64,000 nucleotides of DNA from Streptomyces davaonensis JCM 4913 (GCF_000349325.1 NC_020504.1:6482053-6546052), one strand, 5' to 3'; shown: positions 33,211-42,384, counted from the stretch's first letter. The notes: generated by a model not told the origin, from the letters alone. Translations and numbers: made by a program.

Positions 33211-34913
33211 GCGGGGCGCATGCGCGCGGGCGCGGCCACGCACGGCCCAGGACCGAGCCACGGACCAAGACCGCGGCACAGCCGACGTCCACCGGCCGGG
33301 ACGGGAGGGCGGGGAGCCTCGCCACCGAGATCACCGCTTCCTTCGTCGTCTTCCTCGTCGCCCTGCCGCTCTGCATCGGCGTGGCTGTCGCCTCCGGTGT
33401 CCCCGCCGAACTGGGCATCGTCTCCGGGGTCGTCGGCGGTCTTGTGGTAGGCGCGATCCGGGGCAGCACGCTCCAGGTCAGCGGGCCGGCGGCGGGGCTC
33501 GCCGCGCTGGTCGCGGAGACCGTCGCCGAGCACGGAGTGGGCGCGCTCGGCGTGATCGTGTTCTTCTCCGGCATCCTCCAGATCGTCCTCGGCCTGATCC
33601 GGCTCGGCCGGATGTTCCAGGCGATCTCCCTCGCCGTGGTCCAGGGCATGCTGGCCGGCATCGGACTGCCGCTGATGGTCGGCCAGCTCTACCCGATGAC
33701 CGACGCCAAGGCCCCCGGCACCCCGATCGAGAACATGAGCGGCCTGCCCGGACTGCTGGGTGACGTGCTGGCCGACCGGCAGGCCCTGACCGCCGCCGGG
33801 CTCGGTGTCGTCACCATCGTGCTGGCCTTCGTCTGGAAGAAGGTGCCTGGGCCGCTCGGGAAGCTCCCGGCCGCGCTGGTCGCCGTAGGGATCGGCTGCG
33901 CCGTCGCCGCGCTGCCGGGCGTGGAGGTGAAGACCCTTCAGGTCGGCAATCTGACCGCCGCCATCCAGGTGCCGGGAGCCGAGGAGTTCGCGGGTCTCGC
34001 CGACGCGGCGATCATCACGTCGATCCTCACCTTCACGGTCATCGCCTCGGCGGAGAGCCTGTTCACCGCGGCCGCCGTGGACCGCATGCACAGCGGTCCG
34101 CGCACCCAGTACAACACCGAGCTGATCGCCCAGGGCACCGGCAACACCCTGGCGGGGCTGCTGGGCGCGCTGCCCATCACCGCGGTGGTCGCCCGCAGTT
34201 CGGCGAACGTCCAGGCCGGGGCGCGGACCCGGATCTCCCGTACGCTGCACGGCCTGTGGCTGCTCGCCTTCGCGCTGCTGCTGCCCCAGGTCCTCGCCCT
34301 GATCCCGATCTCGGTGCTCGCCGGCGTCCTCGTGCACAGCGGCTGGAAGCTGTTCGCGCCCGAGGAGTTCCCGAAGATGTGGCGGCAGGACCGGGGCGAG
34401 TTCGCGGTGATGACGGTGACCACGCTGGTGATCGTGGCGACGGCCCTGCTGGAGGGCGTGATCGTCGGGCTGCTCGCCGGGATCGTGCTGGCCGCGCTGC
34501 GCATGTCGCAGACCGTGATCCGGCAGCACCTGGAGGAGGACACCGCGAAGGTCGTCATGGCGGGCAACGCCACCTTCCTGCGGCTGCCCCAGGTGATCGA
34601 GGCGCTGGAGGCGGCAGCGGAGTCCGGCAAGCCGAGGATCCGCCTGGACCTGACCGCGGTGACCCACCTGGACCACGCCTGCCGCGGCCAGGTCGAGGAG
34701 TTCACGGCCCAGCAGCGGGCGCGAGGACTGCGGGTGGAGTTGCTGATGCCGGGAAAGCCGACCGCCACGGCCACGGCTCCACTGCCCACCCCGCCTTTGA
34801 TCGAGAGCCTGCCGCAGCCGGACACCTTCCCGGGCCCCGGCGCCGAATGGTTCTACCTGGACACCCGCCCCCTTCCGGACGGGTACGCGGAGCGCTCCCC
34901 GCTCGTGGGCTGA
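33207..34913 (+). CDS. SulP family anion transporter with STAS domain
   Basis: A 568-residue membrane protein. About ten to twelve helices are visible, with SulP landmarks FVVFLVALPLCIGVAVASG, GSTLQVSGPAAGLAALVAE and ESLFTAAAVDRMHSG. A C-terminal STAS domain covers roughly 430-530 (HLEEDTAKVVMAGNATFLRL, then LDLTAVTHLDHACRGQVEEF). Members carry sulfate or, when linked to carbonic anhydrase, bicarbonate. Coupling by ATGA to the upstream carbonic anhydrase supports bicarbonate. The N-terminal 35 residues are Arg/Thr-rich and cytosolic. Regulation by the divergent two-component system is inferred. Confidence 0.9.
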   Translation: MSGAHARGRGHARPRTEPRTKTAAQPTSTGRDGRAGSLATEITASFVVFLVALPLCIGVAVASGVPAELGIVSGVVGGLVVGAIRGSTLQVSGPAAGLAALVAETVAEHGVGALGVIVFFSGILQIVLGLIRLGRMFQAISLAVVQGMLAGIGLPLMVGQLYPMTDAKAPGTPIENMSGLPGLLGDVLADRQALTAAGLGVVTIVLAFVWKKVPGPLGKLPAALVAVGIGCAVAALPGVEVKTLQVGNLTAAIQVPGAEEFAGLADAAIITSILTFTVIASAESLFTAAAVDRMHSGPRTQYNTELIAQGTGNTLAGLLGALPITAVVARSSANVQAGARTRISRTLHGLWLLAFALLLPQVLALIPISVLAGVLVHSGWKLFAPEEFPKMWRQDRGEFAVMTVTTLVIVATALLEGVIVGLLAGIVLAALRMSQTVIRQHLEEDTAKVVMAGNATFLRLPQVIEALEAAAESGKPRIRLDLTAVTHLDHACRGQVEEFTAQQRARGLRVELLMPGKPTATATAPLPTPPLIESLPQPDTFPGPGAEWFYLDTRPLPDGYAERSPLVG

Positions 34914-35035
34914 GTCCGGGCCCCGGCGGAAGGAGCGCCGCCATGACCTCCGGCCGGGACGTCTGTGGCCGCCCCCCCCGGGAGGCGTCGGAACGGCTGA
35001 CCAAGATGTCGTACGACGCCCTCGGGGCGTGCTGG

Positions 35036-35683
35036 TCAGTCCTTGCGGCCGGTCACGGCGACCGTGACGCCGAGCCCGATCATGGTCATCCCGCCGACTC
35101 CGCCCACCGCCGAAAGACGCCGGGGGGACCGGGCGAACCAGCCCCGGGCGGTCGCCGCGACCAGGCCCCACACGCTGTCCGAGGCGAGCGCGATGACGTT
35201 GAAGACCAGGCCGAGCAGCAGCATCTGGGCCGTCACATGCCCCGCGCCCCGGTCCACGAACTGAGGCAGTACCGCGGCGAAGAACACGATCGTCTTGGGG
35301 TTGGTCACCCCGACCGCGAACCCTTCCCAGAAGGTCCGCAGTCCACCGTGCGCCGCCGCTCCTGCCGCGTCCTCGGCGAACGCGGCCCGCAGCGCCCCGC
35401 GCCCACGCCACGCCTTGATCCCGAGATAAACGAGGTAGGCGGCCCCGGCGAGCTTCAGCAGCGTGAACACCAGGACCGACCGCTCCACGACCGACCCGAC
35501 CCCGAGCGCCACCGCGAGAACCAGCACATACGCGCCGACGGTGTTCCCCACCACCGACGTCAGCGCGGCCCGGCGTCCCTGGGCGAGCGCCCGCCCGATG
35601 ACGAACAGCACACTGGGCCCGGGCACCACGATCAGCAGGAACGACATGGCCGCGAAGGCGAGAAGACGGTCGGGGGACACCAT
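35036..35683 (-). CDS. LysE family translocator
   Basis: A 215-residue membrane exporter from ATG 35683 (MVSPDRLLAFAAMSF); the frame is open to 35875 but upstream sequence is non-homologous. Typical features are IVVPGPSVLFVIGRALAQGRR near the N-terminus, AYLVYLGIKAW and GVTNPKTIVFFAAVLPQFV in the middle. It is a second, only distantly similar LysE-type gene in the window (the other is at 7334-7945). Substrate unknown. Convergent with the SulP gene; a small ACGCCC/GGGCGT hairpin lies between them. Confidence 0.88.
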   Translation of the reverse strand: MVSPDRLLAFAAMSFLLIVVPGPSVLFVIGRALAQGRRAALTSVVGNTVGAYVLVLAVALGVGSVVERSVLVFTLLKLAGAAYLVYLGIKAWRGRGALRAAFAEDAAGAAAHGGLRTFWEGFAVGVTNPKTIVFFAAVLPQFVDRGAGHVTAQMLLLGLVFNVIALASDSVWGLVAATARGWFARSPRRLSAVGGVGGMTMIGLGVTVAVTGRKD

Positions 35684-35880
35684 GCGCTCATGAAAGCAGC
35701 CGGTGCCCAGGTCCCTCCACCGGGTTTTCGAGGCGTCCGGCCCGTCGTGTTCAGGTTGGTTCAGGTGAACGGCGTCGAACGGTGACCGTCCACACCGCGC
35801 TGGCCCGCCGTGACCACGTCGCGAACAGCCGCTGAATGCTGGAGAGTTGCCGCAGTTGAGCCGATCGGAGCTCATGACTC

Positions 35881-36435
35881 ATGAGTGACAGCACGACGGC
35901 CCTGTCCCGCCCGAGAACGCCCTCCCGGCGCTGAAGCGTCAGCTCCGGCGCCTGCGCGTGGAGCGTGGGCTGAGCATGGCGCGACTCGCACTCCGTGCCG
36001 GTCTGGGCCGGACCACGTCGAGCAAAGCCCTCAACGGCGACTCGACCCCCAGCGAGACAACCCTTGTGTCCTTGGCGAAGGCCCTGAGGACCGCCCCGAG
36101 GCCGGAACACCGGCGCAGGAGACGAGATTCACCTACGACTACCTTGCGCAGCGCCCGACCGGCCTGCTGCGCACGCTGCACGACAAACCGCGGATCAGAT
36201 CCCCTACCTCGTCCGATGGCGGATCCGCACGGTCGACCTGCACCAGTCCTGGTTCAGCGAGGACCCGGGACTTCCCGGGCGGACGGCGCAGTACGCGGAG
36301 GAGTGCCTGGCGGACTTGGAGCGGATCATGGAAGTGCGGGCCAGGATCGAGAGGGAGGCGCCGGCAGCCCCTCCCTGGTCGGTGCTGGACAGCATCGGAG
36401 AGACCCTGCGTCTGGACTCCCACGCCTTCAGGTGA
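35881..36435 (+). pseudogene. Helix-turn-helix protein gene, multiply frameshifted
   Basis: Protein-like sequence continues through three frames. The N-terminus MSDSTTALSRP (frame of 35881) continues one frame over as ENALPALKRQLRRLRVERG, then MARLALRAGLGRTTSSKALN and ETTLVSLAKAL, an XRE-type HTH. Then TPAQETRFTYDYLAQRPTG (frame of 35885) and finally DQIPYLVRWRIRTVDLHQSW through DSIGETLRLDSHAFR to TGA at 36433-36435. At least three small indels are needed, so the gene is dead. It resembles nuclease/toxin-associated or regulatory XRE proteins with a helical C-terminus; no exact family is claimed. Confidence 0.75.
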
Positions 36436-36442
36436 CGCGTTC

Positions 36443-36955
36443 TCAGCGGGAGCAACCCGTCGACACGCGGACCTTGTTGGACCACGTGTTCGTCGTCACG
36501 TCCAGTGCCATCAGCGTGGAGTCCTTGGCGTAGCCGTAGGCCGTGCAGTCCAGCATTCCGGTGGTGACGTCGAAGGCGCCGCCGTGGCGGCCCGTCTTCC
36601 AGCGGGCGGTGGTGGTCCGGTACCAGGACGGGACGCCGGGGACCCGGTTGTCCTTGTACAGGACCAGCTTGACCTCGCCGCCGAGCGTGAAGCTCTGGCC
36701 GTGCAGCTCGATGCCGTAGACCCCGATCCGGCTGTCCCGGCGGGTGGCCCAGGCGTAGGGGTTGTAGCCGTACGCCTTGTTCTCCAGGGCCTGTCCGGAG
36801 GCCGCGGACTTCTTCTTGTCGCCGCTGTCGCTCTTCGGCGAGGCGTCCTCCGACGAGCCGCACGCCGTGGTCGTGGCGAGCGCGGCGGCGGTGAAGAGGG
36901 CGGCGAGGCCGAGTGCGGTGGCGCGGCGGTGTGTGCGTGCAGTGCGCATGGTCAT
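36443..36955 (-). CDS. Secreted lipoprotein, hypothetical
   Basis: A 170-residue putative lipoprotein from ATG 36955. The signal sequence RTARTHRRATALGLAALFTA ends in a lipobox-like ALATTTAC, then a Ser/Asp/Lys-rich linker (GSSEDASPKSDSGDKKK). The folded part is rich in Tyr/Trp/Thr (AYGYNPYAWATRRDSRIGV, WYRTTTARWKTGRHGGAF) and contains two cysteines (DCTAYGYA and STGCSR) that may form a disulfide. I recognise no family. It faces the HTH pseudogene tail to tail and lies downstream of the nir operon terminator, so it is probably its own transcription unit. Confidence 0.75.
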   Translation of the reverse strand: MTMRTARTHRRATALGLAALFTAAALATTTACGSSEDASPKSDSGDKKKSAASGQALENKAYGYNPYAWATRRDSRIGVYGIELHGQSFTLGGEVKLVLYKDNRVPGVPSWYRTTTARWKTGRHGGAFDVTTGMLDCTAYGYAKDSTLMALDVTTNTWSNKVRVSTGCSR

Positions 36956-37193
36956 CCCCCGATGTCCGACGGCCGCGACCCTCGTGGGCGGCCGGCAAAC
37001 CCAGGGACAGCACCCCCTTGGGGACGGGTTCCCGGAGCGCGGGGGGACAGGGCGCACGGGGGTGGTGCGGGGGCGGGCGGCGTATCCGGTCGGCCGGGAG
37101 CGACCGCAGGTCGTGGGCGATGGACCGGGGGGTGGTACGGCGGCCCCCGCGCGCCCCGGCGTAGCCGGGACCGTCGTGCGGGCGGCATGGCGA

Positions 37194-37224
37194 GGGCCCG
37201 GCCGGAACCGCTCCGGCCGGGCCC
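37194..37224 (-). terminator. Terminator of the nirBD operon
   Basis: A 12-bp perfect stem (GGGCCCGGCCGG with CCGGCCGGGCCC) and 7-nt loop, 11 nt beyond the nirD stop on the minus strand. Confidence 0.88.
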
Positions 37225-37235
37225 GATGCCGTAGT

Positions 37236-37586
37236 TCAGGCCGCGCGCACCGCGTACGTCGCCACCCGCACCGACTCGTCGTCCAAGCACTGCCCGGAGG
37301 CGAGGTCGAACCGCTGCTTCAGCAGCGGCGAGGCCACGAACGGGCGCCCCTGGTGGGTGCCGGTCAGCCCGCGGGAGAGGACCCCGGCCCCGCTGAACGG
37401 GTCCCGGTTGTCGATGGCGTACAGCGTGCCGGAGCGGTCGCGGAACAGGGCCACCTGGCCGCCGTCCGGCAGCAGGGCCGCCACACCACGTCCGGGGATC
37501 AGCCGGCTCAGGTCACAGACCGTGAACCAGTCGTCCGCGAGCCGGAGTTGGACCTTGAGGTCGGTTACCTCGGGTGCCAGGGTCAT
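37236..37586 (-). CDS. nirD: Nitrite reductase small subunit
   Basis: A 116-residue Rieske-fold subunit of the NAD(P)H-dependent assimilatory nitrite reductase. The region VALFRDRSGTLYAIDNRDPFSGAGVLSRG matches NirD, but the Cys/His pairs of true Rieske clusters are absent except for GQCLDDES, as is usual in NirD. ATG 37586 overlaps the nirB stop (ATGA), so the subunits are coupled. It is followed by a strong terminator. The open frame extends far upstream, antisense to nirB, and is ignored. Confidence 0.93.
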   Translation of the reverse strand: MTLAPEVTDLKVQLRLADDWFTVCDLSRLIPGRGVAALLPDGGQVALFRDRSGTLYAIDNRDPFSGAGVLSRGLTGTHQGRPFVASPLLKQRFDLASGQCLDDESVRVATYAVRAA

Positions 37587-40177
37587 CGCTGGTTGCTCCC
37601 TTCCAGGGGACGGTGGCCGATGGTCAGCAGCGGCAGGTCGGGCTTGATCTGGTCGCGCTCGGGGACGAAGCCGACGACCGGGTCCGGGGTGTCGGGCGCG
37701 TTCACGAAGGACACGAACCGGGCGAGCTTCTCGGGGTCGTTGATGGTCTCGGCCCACTCGTCGCGGTAGTGGTCGACATGGGCCGCCATCAGGGTCTCCA
37801 GCTCCTCGCAGATGCCGAGGGTGTCCTCCACGACCACGTCGCGCACGTGGTCGAGGCCGCCCGGGATCCGGTCCAGCCAGGTCGAGGTGCGCTCCAGGCG
37901 GTCGGCGGTGCGGATGTAGAACATCAGGAACCGGTCGATCAGGCGGATCAGTTCGGCGTCGCTGAGGTCCTGCGCGAGCAGGTCCGCGTGGCGCGGGGTG
38001 GCGCCGCCGTTGCCGCCGACGTAGAGGTTCCAGCCGTTGGCGGTGGCGATCACGCCGAAGTCCTTGGACTGGGCCTCGGCGCACTCGCGCTGGCAGCCGG
38101 AGACCGCCGACTTGAGCTTGTGCGGGGAGCGCAGGCCCCGGTAGCGCAGCTCCAGGTCGATCGCCATCCGGACCGAGTCCTGGACGCCGTAGCGGCACCA
38201 GGTCTGGCCGACGCAGGACTTCACCGTACGGAGGGACTTGCCGTACGCGTGGCCCGACTCGAAGCCGGCGTCCACCAACCTCGTCCAGATCAGCGGGAGT
38301 TGCTCGACCCGGGCGCCGAACATGTCGATGCGCTGGCCGCCGGTGATCTTTGTGTAGAGCCCGAAGTCGCGGGCGATCTCGCCGATCACGATCAGCTTCT
38401 CCGGGGTGATCTCACCGCCGGGGATGCGGGGCACGACCGAGTACGAGCCGTTCTTCTGGAGGTTGGCCAGAAAGTGGTCGTTGGTGTCCTGGAGCGCCGC
38501 CTGCTCGCCGTCGAGGACATAGCCGTCGGCGCCGATGGTCGGGGCGAGGGAGGCGATGATCGAGGCCACCGCGGGCTTGCAGATCTCGCAGCCGTCGCCG
38601 CCCCGTGCGGTGTCCCGGCCGTGCCGGTCCAGCAGGTCCTGGTACTTGTTGATGCGCAGGGCGAGGACGATCTCGTAGAGCTCCTCGCGGGTCTGCGAGA
38701 AGCAGCCGCACAGGCCCTTGTCGACCTCGACGCCGCTGGCCTCCAGCTCGGCGTTGACGAGCTGGCCGAGGACCTTGACGCAACTGCCGCAGCCCGTACC
38801 GGCCTTGGTGCACTTCTTGACCTCGGGCACGGTGGTGCACTGGTGCTCGGTGACCGCGCCGCGGATCGTGCCCTTGGTGACGTTGTGGCAGGAGCAGATC
38901 ACCGCCTCGTCGGGGAGGGCCGACGGGCCGAGCTGGACCGAGGCGCCCGCGCCGGCGGGCAGCACCAGGGACTCGGGGGAGACCGGCGGGACCGAGCCGG
39001 TGAAGGCGCGCAGGGTGCCGTACGCCTCCGCGTCGCCGACCAGGATGCCGCCGAGCAGGGTGCCGTCCCGGCTGATGACCAGCTTCTTGTACAGGCCCGC
39101 GCGGGAGTCGGAGTAGACGACGTCCAGGCAGTCCTCGGTGGTGCCGTGCGCGTCGCCGAAGGAGGCGACGTCCACGCCGAGGAGCTTGAGCTTGGTGGAC
39201 AGGTCGGCGCCGGTGAAGGCGGCCTCGTCGGCGGCGATGGTCGCGGCGGCCGTCTCGGCCTGCTCGTAACCCGGGGCCACCAGGCCGTAGACGCGCCCGT
39301 CGGAGGCCAGCGCGCACTCGCCGATCGCGAAGACGTGCGGGTCGTTGACCGTACGGCACTGCTCGTCGACGGCGATGCCGCCGCGCTCGCCGACCTGGAG
39401 GCCGCAGTCGCGGGCGAGTTGGTCCCTCGGCCGTACGCCCGCGCTGAACACGACCAGGTCGGTGGCGAGTTCGGAGCCGTCGGAGAGCTTCATGCCGGTG
39501 ACGGCGCCCGCCTCGTCGACGACGATCTCCTGCGTGCCCACACCCGTGTGCACGGTCAGGCCCATGTCCTCGATGGTCCGCAGCAGCGCGGCGCCGCCGC
39601 CCTCGTCGACCTGCACCGGCATCAGCCGCGGCGCGAACTCCACGATGTGCGAGGTCAGTCCGAGGCCCTTCAGCGCGCCGGCCGCCTCGAGTCCGAGCAG
39701 ACCGCCGCCGACCACGGCACCCGTCGTCGCGCTCTTCGCGTACTCCTCGATCGCGAGCAGGTCCTCGATCGTGCGGTAGACGAAGCAGCCGGTGGCGTCC
39801 TTGTTCGGGACGGGGGGCACGAACGGGAAGGAGCCGGTGGCGAGGACGAGGATGTCGTAGTCGTAGACCTGGCCCGACTTGGCGGTGACCTTCTTCGCCT
39901 CGCGGTCGACGGTCAGCGCCGGGTCGCCGACGTACAGCTCGATGGAGTGCTTCTCGATGAACTCCAGGTCGGTCATCGACAGGTCCTCGGGCGTCTTGCC
40001 CGAGAAGTACGAGGTGAGCGCGACGCGGTCATAGGCGGGGCGGGGCTCCTCGCAGAGCACGACCACGCGGTGCGTGGCGGTCAGGCCGCGCTCGGCGAGC
40101 GCCTCCAGGAAGCGCTGGCCGACCATGCCGTGGCCGACGAGCACGATCGTGGGGGTGGGCCCCGGGGTGGCGGTCAT
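37583..40177 (-). CDS. nirB: Nitrite reductase large subunit
   Basis: Reduces nitrite to ammonium in the cytosol using NAD(P)H, FAD, an iron-sulfur cluster and siroheme. The 864 residues show an N-terminal pyridine-nucleotide disulfide oxidoreductase domain (IVLVGHGMVGQRFLEAL, VVGGGLLGLEAAGAL), a BFD-like [2Fe-2S] domain (VICSCHNVTKGTIRGAV and CTKAGTGCGSCVKVL), and the C-terminal siroheme/[4Fe-4S] half with SCVGQTWCRYG and SGCQRECAEAQ. Its start overlaps the stop of the upstream flavoprotein by one base (TGATG) and its stop overlaps nirD. GlnR control is suggested by boxes ahead of the first gene. Confidence 0.96.
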   Translation of the reverse strand: MTATPGPTPTIVLVGHGMVGQRFLEALAERGLTATHRVVVLCEEPRPAYDRVALTSYFSGKTPEDLSMTDLEFIEKHSIELYVGDPALTVDREAKKVTAKSGQVYDYDILVLATGSFPFVPPVPNKDATGCFVYRTIEDLLAIEEYAKSATTGAVVGGGLLGLEAAGALKGLGLTSHIVEFAPRLMPVQVDEGGGAALLRTIEDMGLTVHTGVGTQEIVVDEAGAVTGMKLSDGSELATDLVVFSAGVRPRDQLARDCGLQVGERGGIAVDEQCRTVNDPHVFAIGECALASDGRVYGLVAPGYEQAETAAATIAADEAAFTGADLSTKLKLLGVDVASFGDAHGTTEDCLDVVYSDSRAGLYKKLVISRDGTLLGGILVGDAEAYGTLRAFTGSVPPVSPESLVLPAGAGASVQLGPSALPDEAVICSCHNVTKGTIRGAVTEHQCTTVPEVKKCTKAGTGCGSCVKVLGQLVNAELEASGVEVDKGLCGCFSQTREELYEIVLALRINKYQDLLDRHGRDTARGGDGCEICKPAVASIIASLAPTIGADGYVLDGEQAALQDTNDHFLANLQKNGSYSVVPRIPGGEITPEKLIVIGEIARDFGLYTKITGGQRIDMFGARVEQLPLIWTRLVDAGFESGHAYGKSLRTVKSCVGQTWCRYGVQDSVRMAIDLELRYRGLRSPHKLKSAVSGCQRECAEAQSKDFGVIATANGWNLYVGGNGGATPRHADLLAQDLSDAELIRLIDRFLMFYIRTADRLERTSTWLDRIPGGLDHVRDVVVEDTLGICEELETLMAAHVDHYRDEWAETINDPEKLARFVSFVNAPDTPDPVVGFVPERDQIKPDLPLLTIGHRPLEGSNQR

Positions 40178-41391
40178 CAGGAGCCTCCGTCGTTGGTGAG
40201 CAGGTGGAGCAGGGGCGCGCCGTCGGAGGGGAGCGGCTCTGCTCCCTCCCAGGCGCGGGCGAGCGCGCCTACGGTGCCGAGTTCGCCGACGAGCACCCCG
40301 CCGACCACGCGGTCGTCGCGGACGACGACCTTGCGGTAGGTGCCGCGGGTGGCGTCGGTGAGCTGGACGACGTCGTCGCCCGGAAGCGCCTCGGTCTCGC
40401 CGAACGCGGCGAGGTCGAAGGCGGTGTTGCCGTGCAGGGTGAGCCGGGTCAGGGCCCGGGTGCCGGTGTAGCGGGCGCCGGGGTCACCGGCGAGCAGCTC
40501 CGCCAGCGCCTCGGCCTGTTCGAGGGCCGGGGTGGCGAGGCCGTAGAGCGTGCCGTCGTGCTGGGCGCAGTCGCCGATCGCCCGGATGTGCGGGTCGGAG
40601 GTGCGCAGCTCGTCGTCGACGAGGACGCCCTTGTGGACGGCCAGCCCGGCCTCCTTGGCGAGCCCGACCTTCGGGTGCACCCCGCAGGCCAGCACCACCA
40701 GATCGGCGTCGAGGGCGTAGCCGTCGGACATCTCCACCGAGCGGACCGCGCCGCCGACGCAGCGCACGTCGCGCACCCGGCACTCGGTGTGCACCTCGAC
40801 GCCGAGGTCCTTCAGATGCCGCAGCACCAGCTTGGAGGCGCCCGGGTCGAGCTGGCGCTCCATGAGCCGCTCGGACTGCTGGGCGAGGACGACCTGGGCG
40901 CCGCGCACCGCGAGCGCGCGCGCCGCGGAGACCCCGAGCAGCCCGCCGCCGATGACGACCGCCCGCACTCCAGGCCGTACCGCCTTGGACAGGCCGAGGC
41001 AGTCGTCCATGGTGCGGAAGGCGTGCACGCCCTCGGGAAGCACATGATCGGGAGTGAACAGACCGCGCAGCGGCGGCAGCACCGGGTTGGAGCCGGTGGC
41101 GAGCACCAGCGTGTCGTATGCGATCTTCGAGCCGTCCGCGCACTCGACGACGCGCCCCTCCCGGTCGATGCCGGTGACCCGGGTGCGGAGCAGCCCCTGC
41201 GGGGTGGGCAGCGCGATCACCTCGGGGGCGTACCGCCCGGCCAGCACCTCGGCGAGCAGCACCCGGTTGTAGGGTCGGTGCTCCTCCTCGCCGATCAGCA
41301 GCGCGGACGTGCCGAGCTCGCCGAGCCGCCGGGCGAGCCGTACGCCCGCGAGCCCGGCGCCGATCACCACCACACGCGTATTCGAGGTCAT
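40177..41391 (-). CDS. FAD-dependent NAD(P)H oxidoreductase of the nitrite reductase operon
   Basis: A 404-residue flavoprotein, first gene of the nir operon. Dinucleotide-binding motifs are VVVIGAGLAGVRLARRLG (FAD) and AVVIGGGLLGVSAARAL (NAD(P)H), with RAIGDCAQHDGTLYG near the C-terminus. It resembles the N-terminal half of NirB without the BFD and siroheme parts, so it probably supplies electrons to NirB or to the nitrate reductase NasA, which lacks its own reductase here. Coupled to nirB by TGATG. It is sometimes labelled NasC- or NirB-like; no symbol is assigned. Confidence 0.88.
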   Translation of the reverse strand: MTSNTRVVVIGAGLAGVRLARRLGELGTSALLIGEEEHRPYNRVLLAEVLAGRYAPEVIALPTPQGLLRTRVTGIDREGRVVECADGSKIAYDTLVLATGSNPVLPPLRGLFTPDHVLPEGVHAFRTMDDCLGLSKAVRPGVRAVVIGGGLLGVSAARALAVRGAQVVLAQQSERLMERQLDPGASKLVLRHLKDLGVEVHTECRVRDVRCVGGAVRSVEMSDGYALDADLVVLACGVHPKVGLAKEAGLAVHKGVLVDDELRTSDPHIRAIGDCAQHDGTLYGLATPALEQAEALAELLAGDPGARYTGTRALTRLTLHGNTAFDLAAFGETEALPGDDVVQLTDATRGTYRKVVVRDDRVVGGVLVGELGTVGALARAWEGAEPLPSDGAPLLHLLTNDGGS

Positions 41392-41414
41392 GGCACTGAG
41401 CGTGCGGTGCGGGT

Positions 41415-41452
41415 GTTACCCGGCAGCATCACGTCTGTTTCACGCGAGGAAC
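41415..41452 (-). promoter_or_regulatory. GlnR-like site upstream of the nir operon
   Basis: On the plus strand, five-base boxes recur every 11 bp: GTTAC, GCATC, GTTTC, GGAAC (41415, 41426, 41437, 41448), each separated by 6 nt. Read on the minus strand this is GTTCC-N6-GAAAC-N6-GATGC-N6-GTAAC, matching the GlnR a/b box layout with one degenerate box. nirB is an established GlnR target in Streptomyces. Confidence 0.7.
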
Positions 41453-41601
41453 TCTGCCCTCAGCGGGGCGGCCGGATGGGTGTGAGGGTTCCCTGCGTTG
41501 GGCTGGGGCGGGCTGTGAGGACTGGGTACGGGGTGCCTCGTACCTCAGAAACCCCTCAGTTGGATGGACGTGGCATGTATCCCGTCCTTAGGGTCGCGAT
41601 C

Positions 41602-42384
41602 ATGTCCGACATATCGCTGACCATGATCGCCGTCCTGTGCCTCGCCGCCCTCGCGGCAGGCTGGATCGACGCCGTGGTCGGCGGCGGCGGGCTCCTGCTC
41701 CTGCCCGCACTGCTGCTGGGCCTGCCCTCGAACACCCCCGCCGCCTACGCTCTCGGCACCAACAAGGCGGTCGCGATCGTCGGCACCTCGGGCGCCGCGG
41801 TGACCTACGCCCGCAAGACCCGGGTCGACGTCCGCCTGGCCGTCCGCATCGGCCTCGCGGCGCTGGCCGGATCGTCCGGCGGGGCCTTCCTCGCGGCCGG
41901 GATGAGCACCGAGGTGCTCAAGCCGGTGATCATGGTGGTGCTGATCGCGGTCGCCGCCTTCGTGATCCTGCGCCCCGCCTTCGGCACCGCCCCGGCGACC
42001 GGCCCGGCCACCCGCCGCCAGATCCTCACCGCGATCGGACTCGCGGGCGTCGGCATCGGCTTCTACGACGGACTCATCGGCCCGGGCACCGGCACCTTCC
42101 TGGTCCTGACCCTCACCGCGATCCTCCACCTCGACCTGGTCGCCGCCTCCGCCACCGCGAAGATCATCAACTGCTGCACGAACGCGGGCGCGCTGGCGAC
42201 CTTCGCGTGGCAGGGCACGGTGCTGTGGCAGCTGGCGGCGCTGATGGCCCTGTTCAACCTGGCGGGCGGGACGCTCGGTGCCCATACGGCGCTGAAGAAG
42301 GGGAGCGGGTTCGTCCGGGTCGTGCTGCTGACGGTGGTGTTCGCGCTGGTGGCGAACATGGCGTACGAGCAGTGGGTGGCCTAG
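41602..42384 (+). CDS. TSUP (TauE/SafE) family membrane permease
   Basis: A 260-residue membrane protein with about seven helices. The two-fold repeated family motifs are visible: WIDAVVGGGGLLLLPALL with ALGTNKAVAI, and FYDGLIGPGTGTFLVL with ASATAKIINCCTN. Members move sulfite, sulfonates or other small organic anions. ATG 41602 is the natural start; the frame is open long before, antisense to the flavoprotein gene. It is divergent from the nir operon (210 bp between starts), so a link to anion export during nitrogen or sulfur assimilation is possible but unproven. Its end overlaps the next gene by 4 bp, tail to tail. Confidence 0.88.
   Translation: MSDISLTMIAVLCLAALAAGWIDAVVGGGGLLLLPALLLGLPSNTPAAYALGTNKAVAIVGTSGAAVTYARKTRVDVRLAVRIGLAALAGSSGGAFLAAGMSTEVLKPVIMVVLIAVAAFVILRPAFGTAPATGPATRRQILTAIGLAGVGIGFYDGLIGPGTGTFLVLTLTAILHLDLVAASATAKIINCCTNAGALATFAWQGTVLWQLAALMALFNLAGGTLGAHTALKKGSGFVRVVLLTVVFALVANMAYEQWVA

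Noticed and set aside
34914..35035. Possible short protein MTSGRDVCGRPPREASERLTK after the SulP gene
   Set aside because: No stop before it runs antisense into the LysE gene, and no homology recognised; probably chance.
37574..40339. 921-codon open frame antisense to nirB
   Set aside because: Same effect; rich in Asp/Val/Gly/Arg with no domain, while nirB has complete catalytic motifs.
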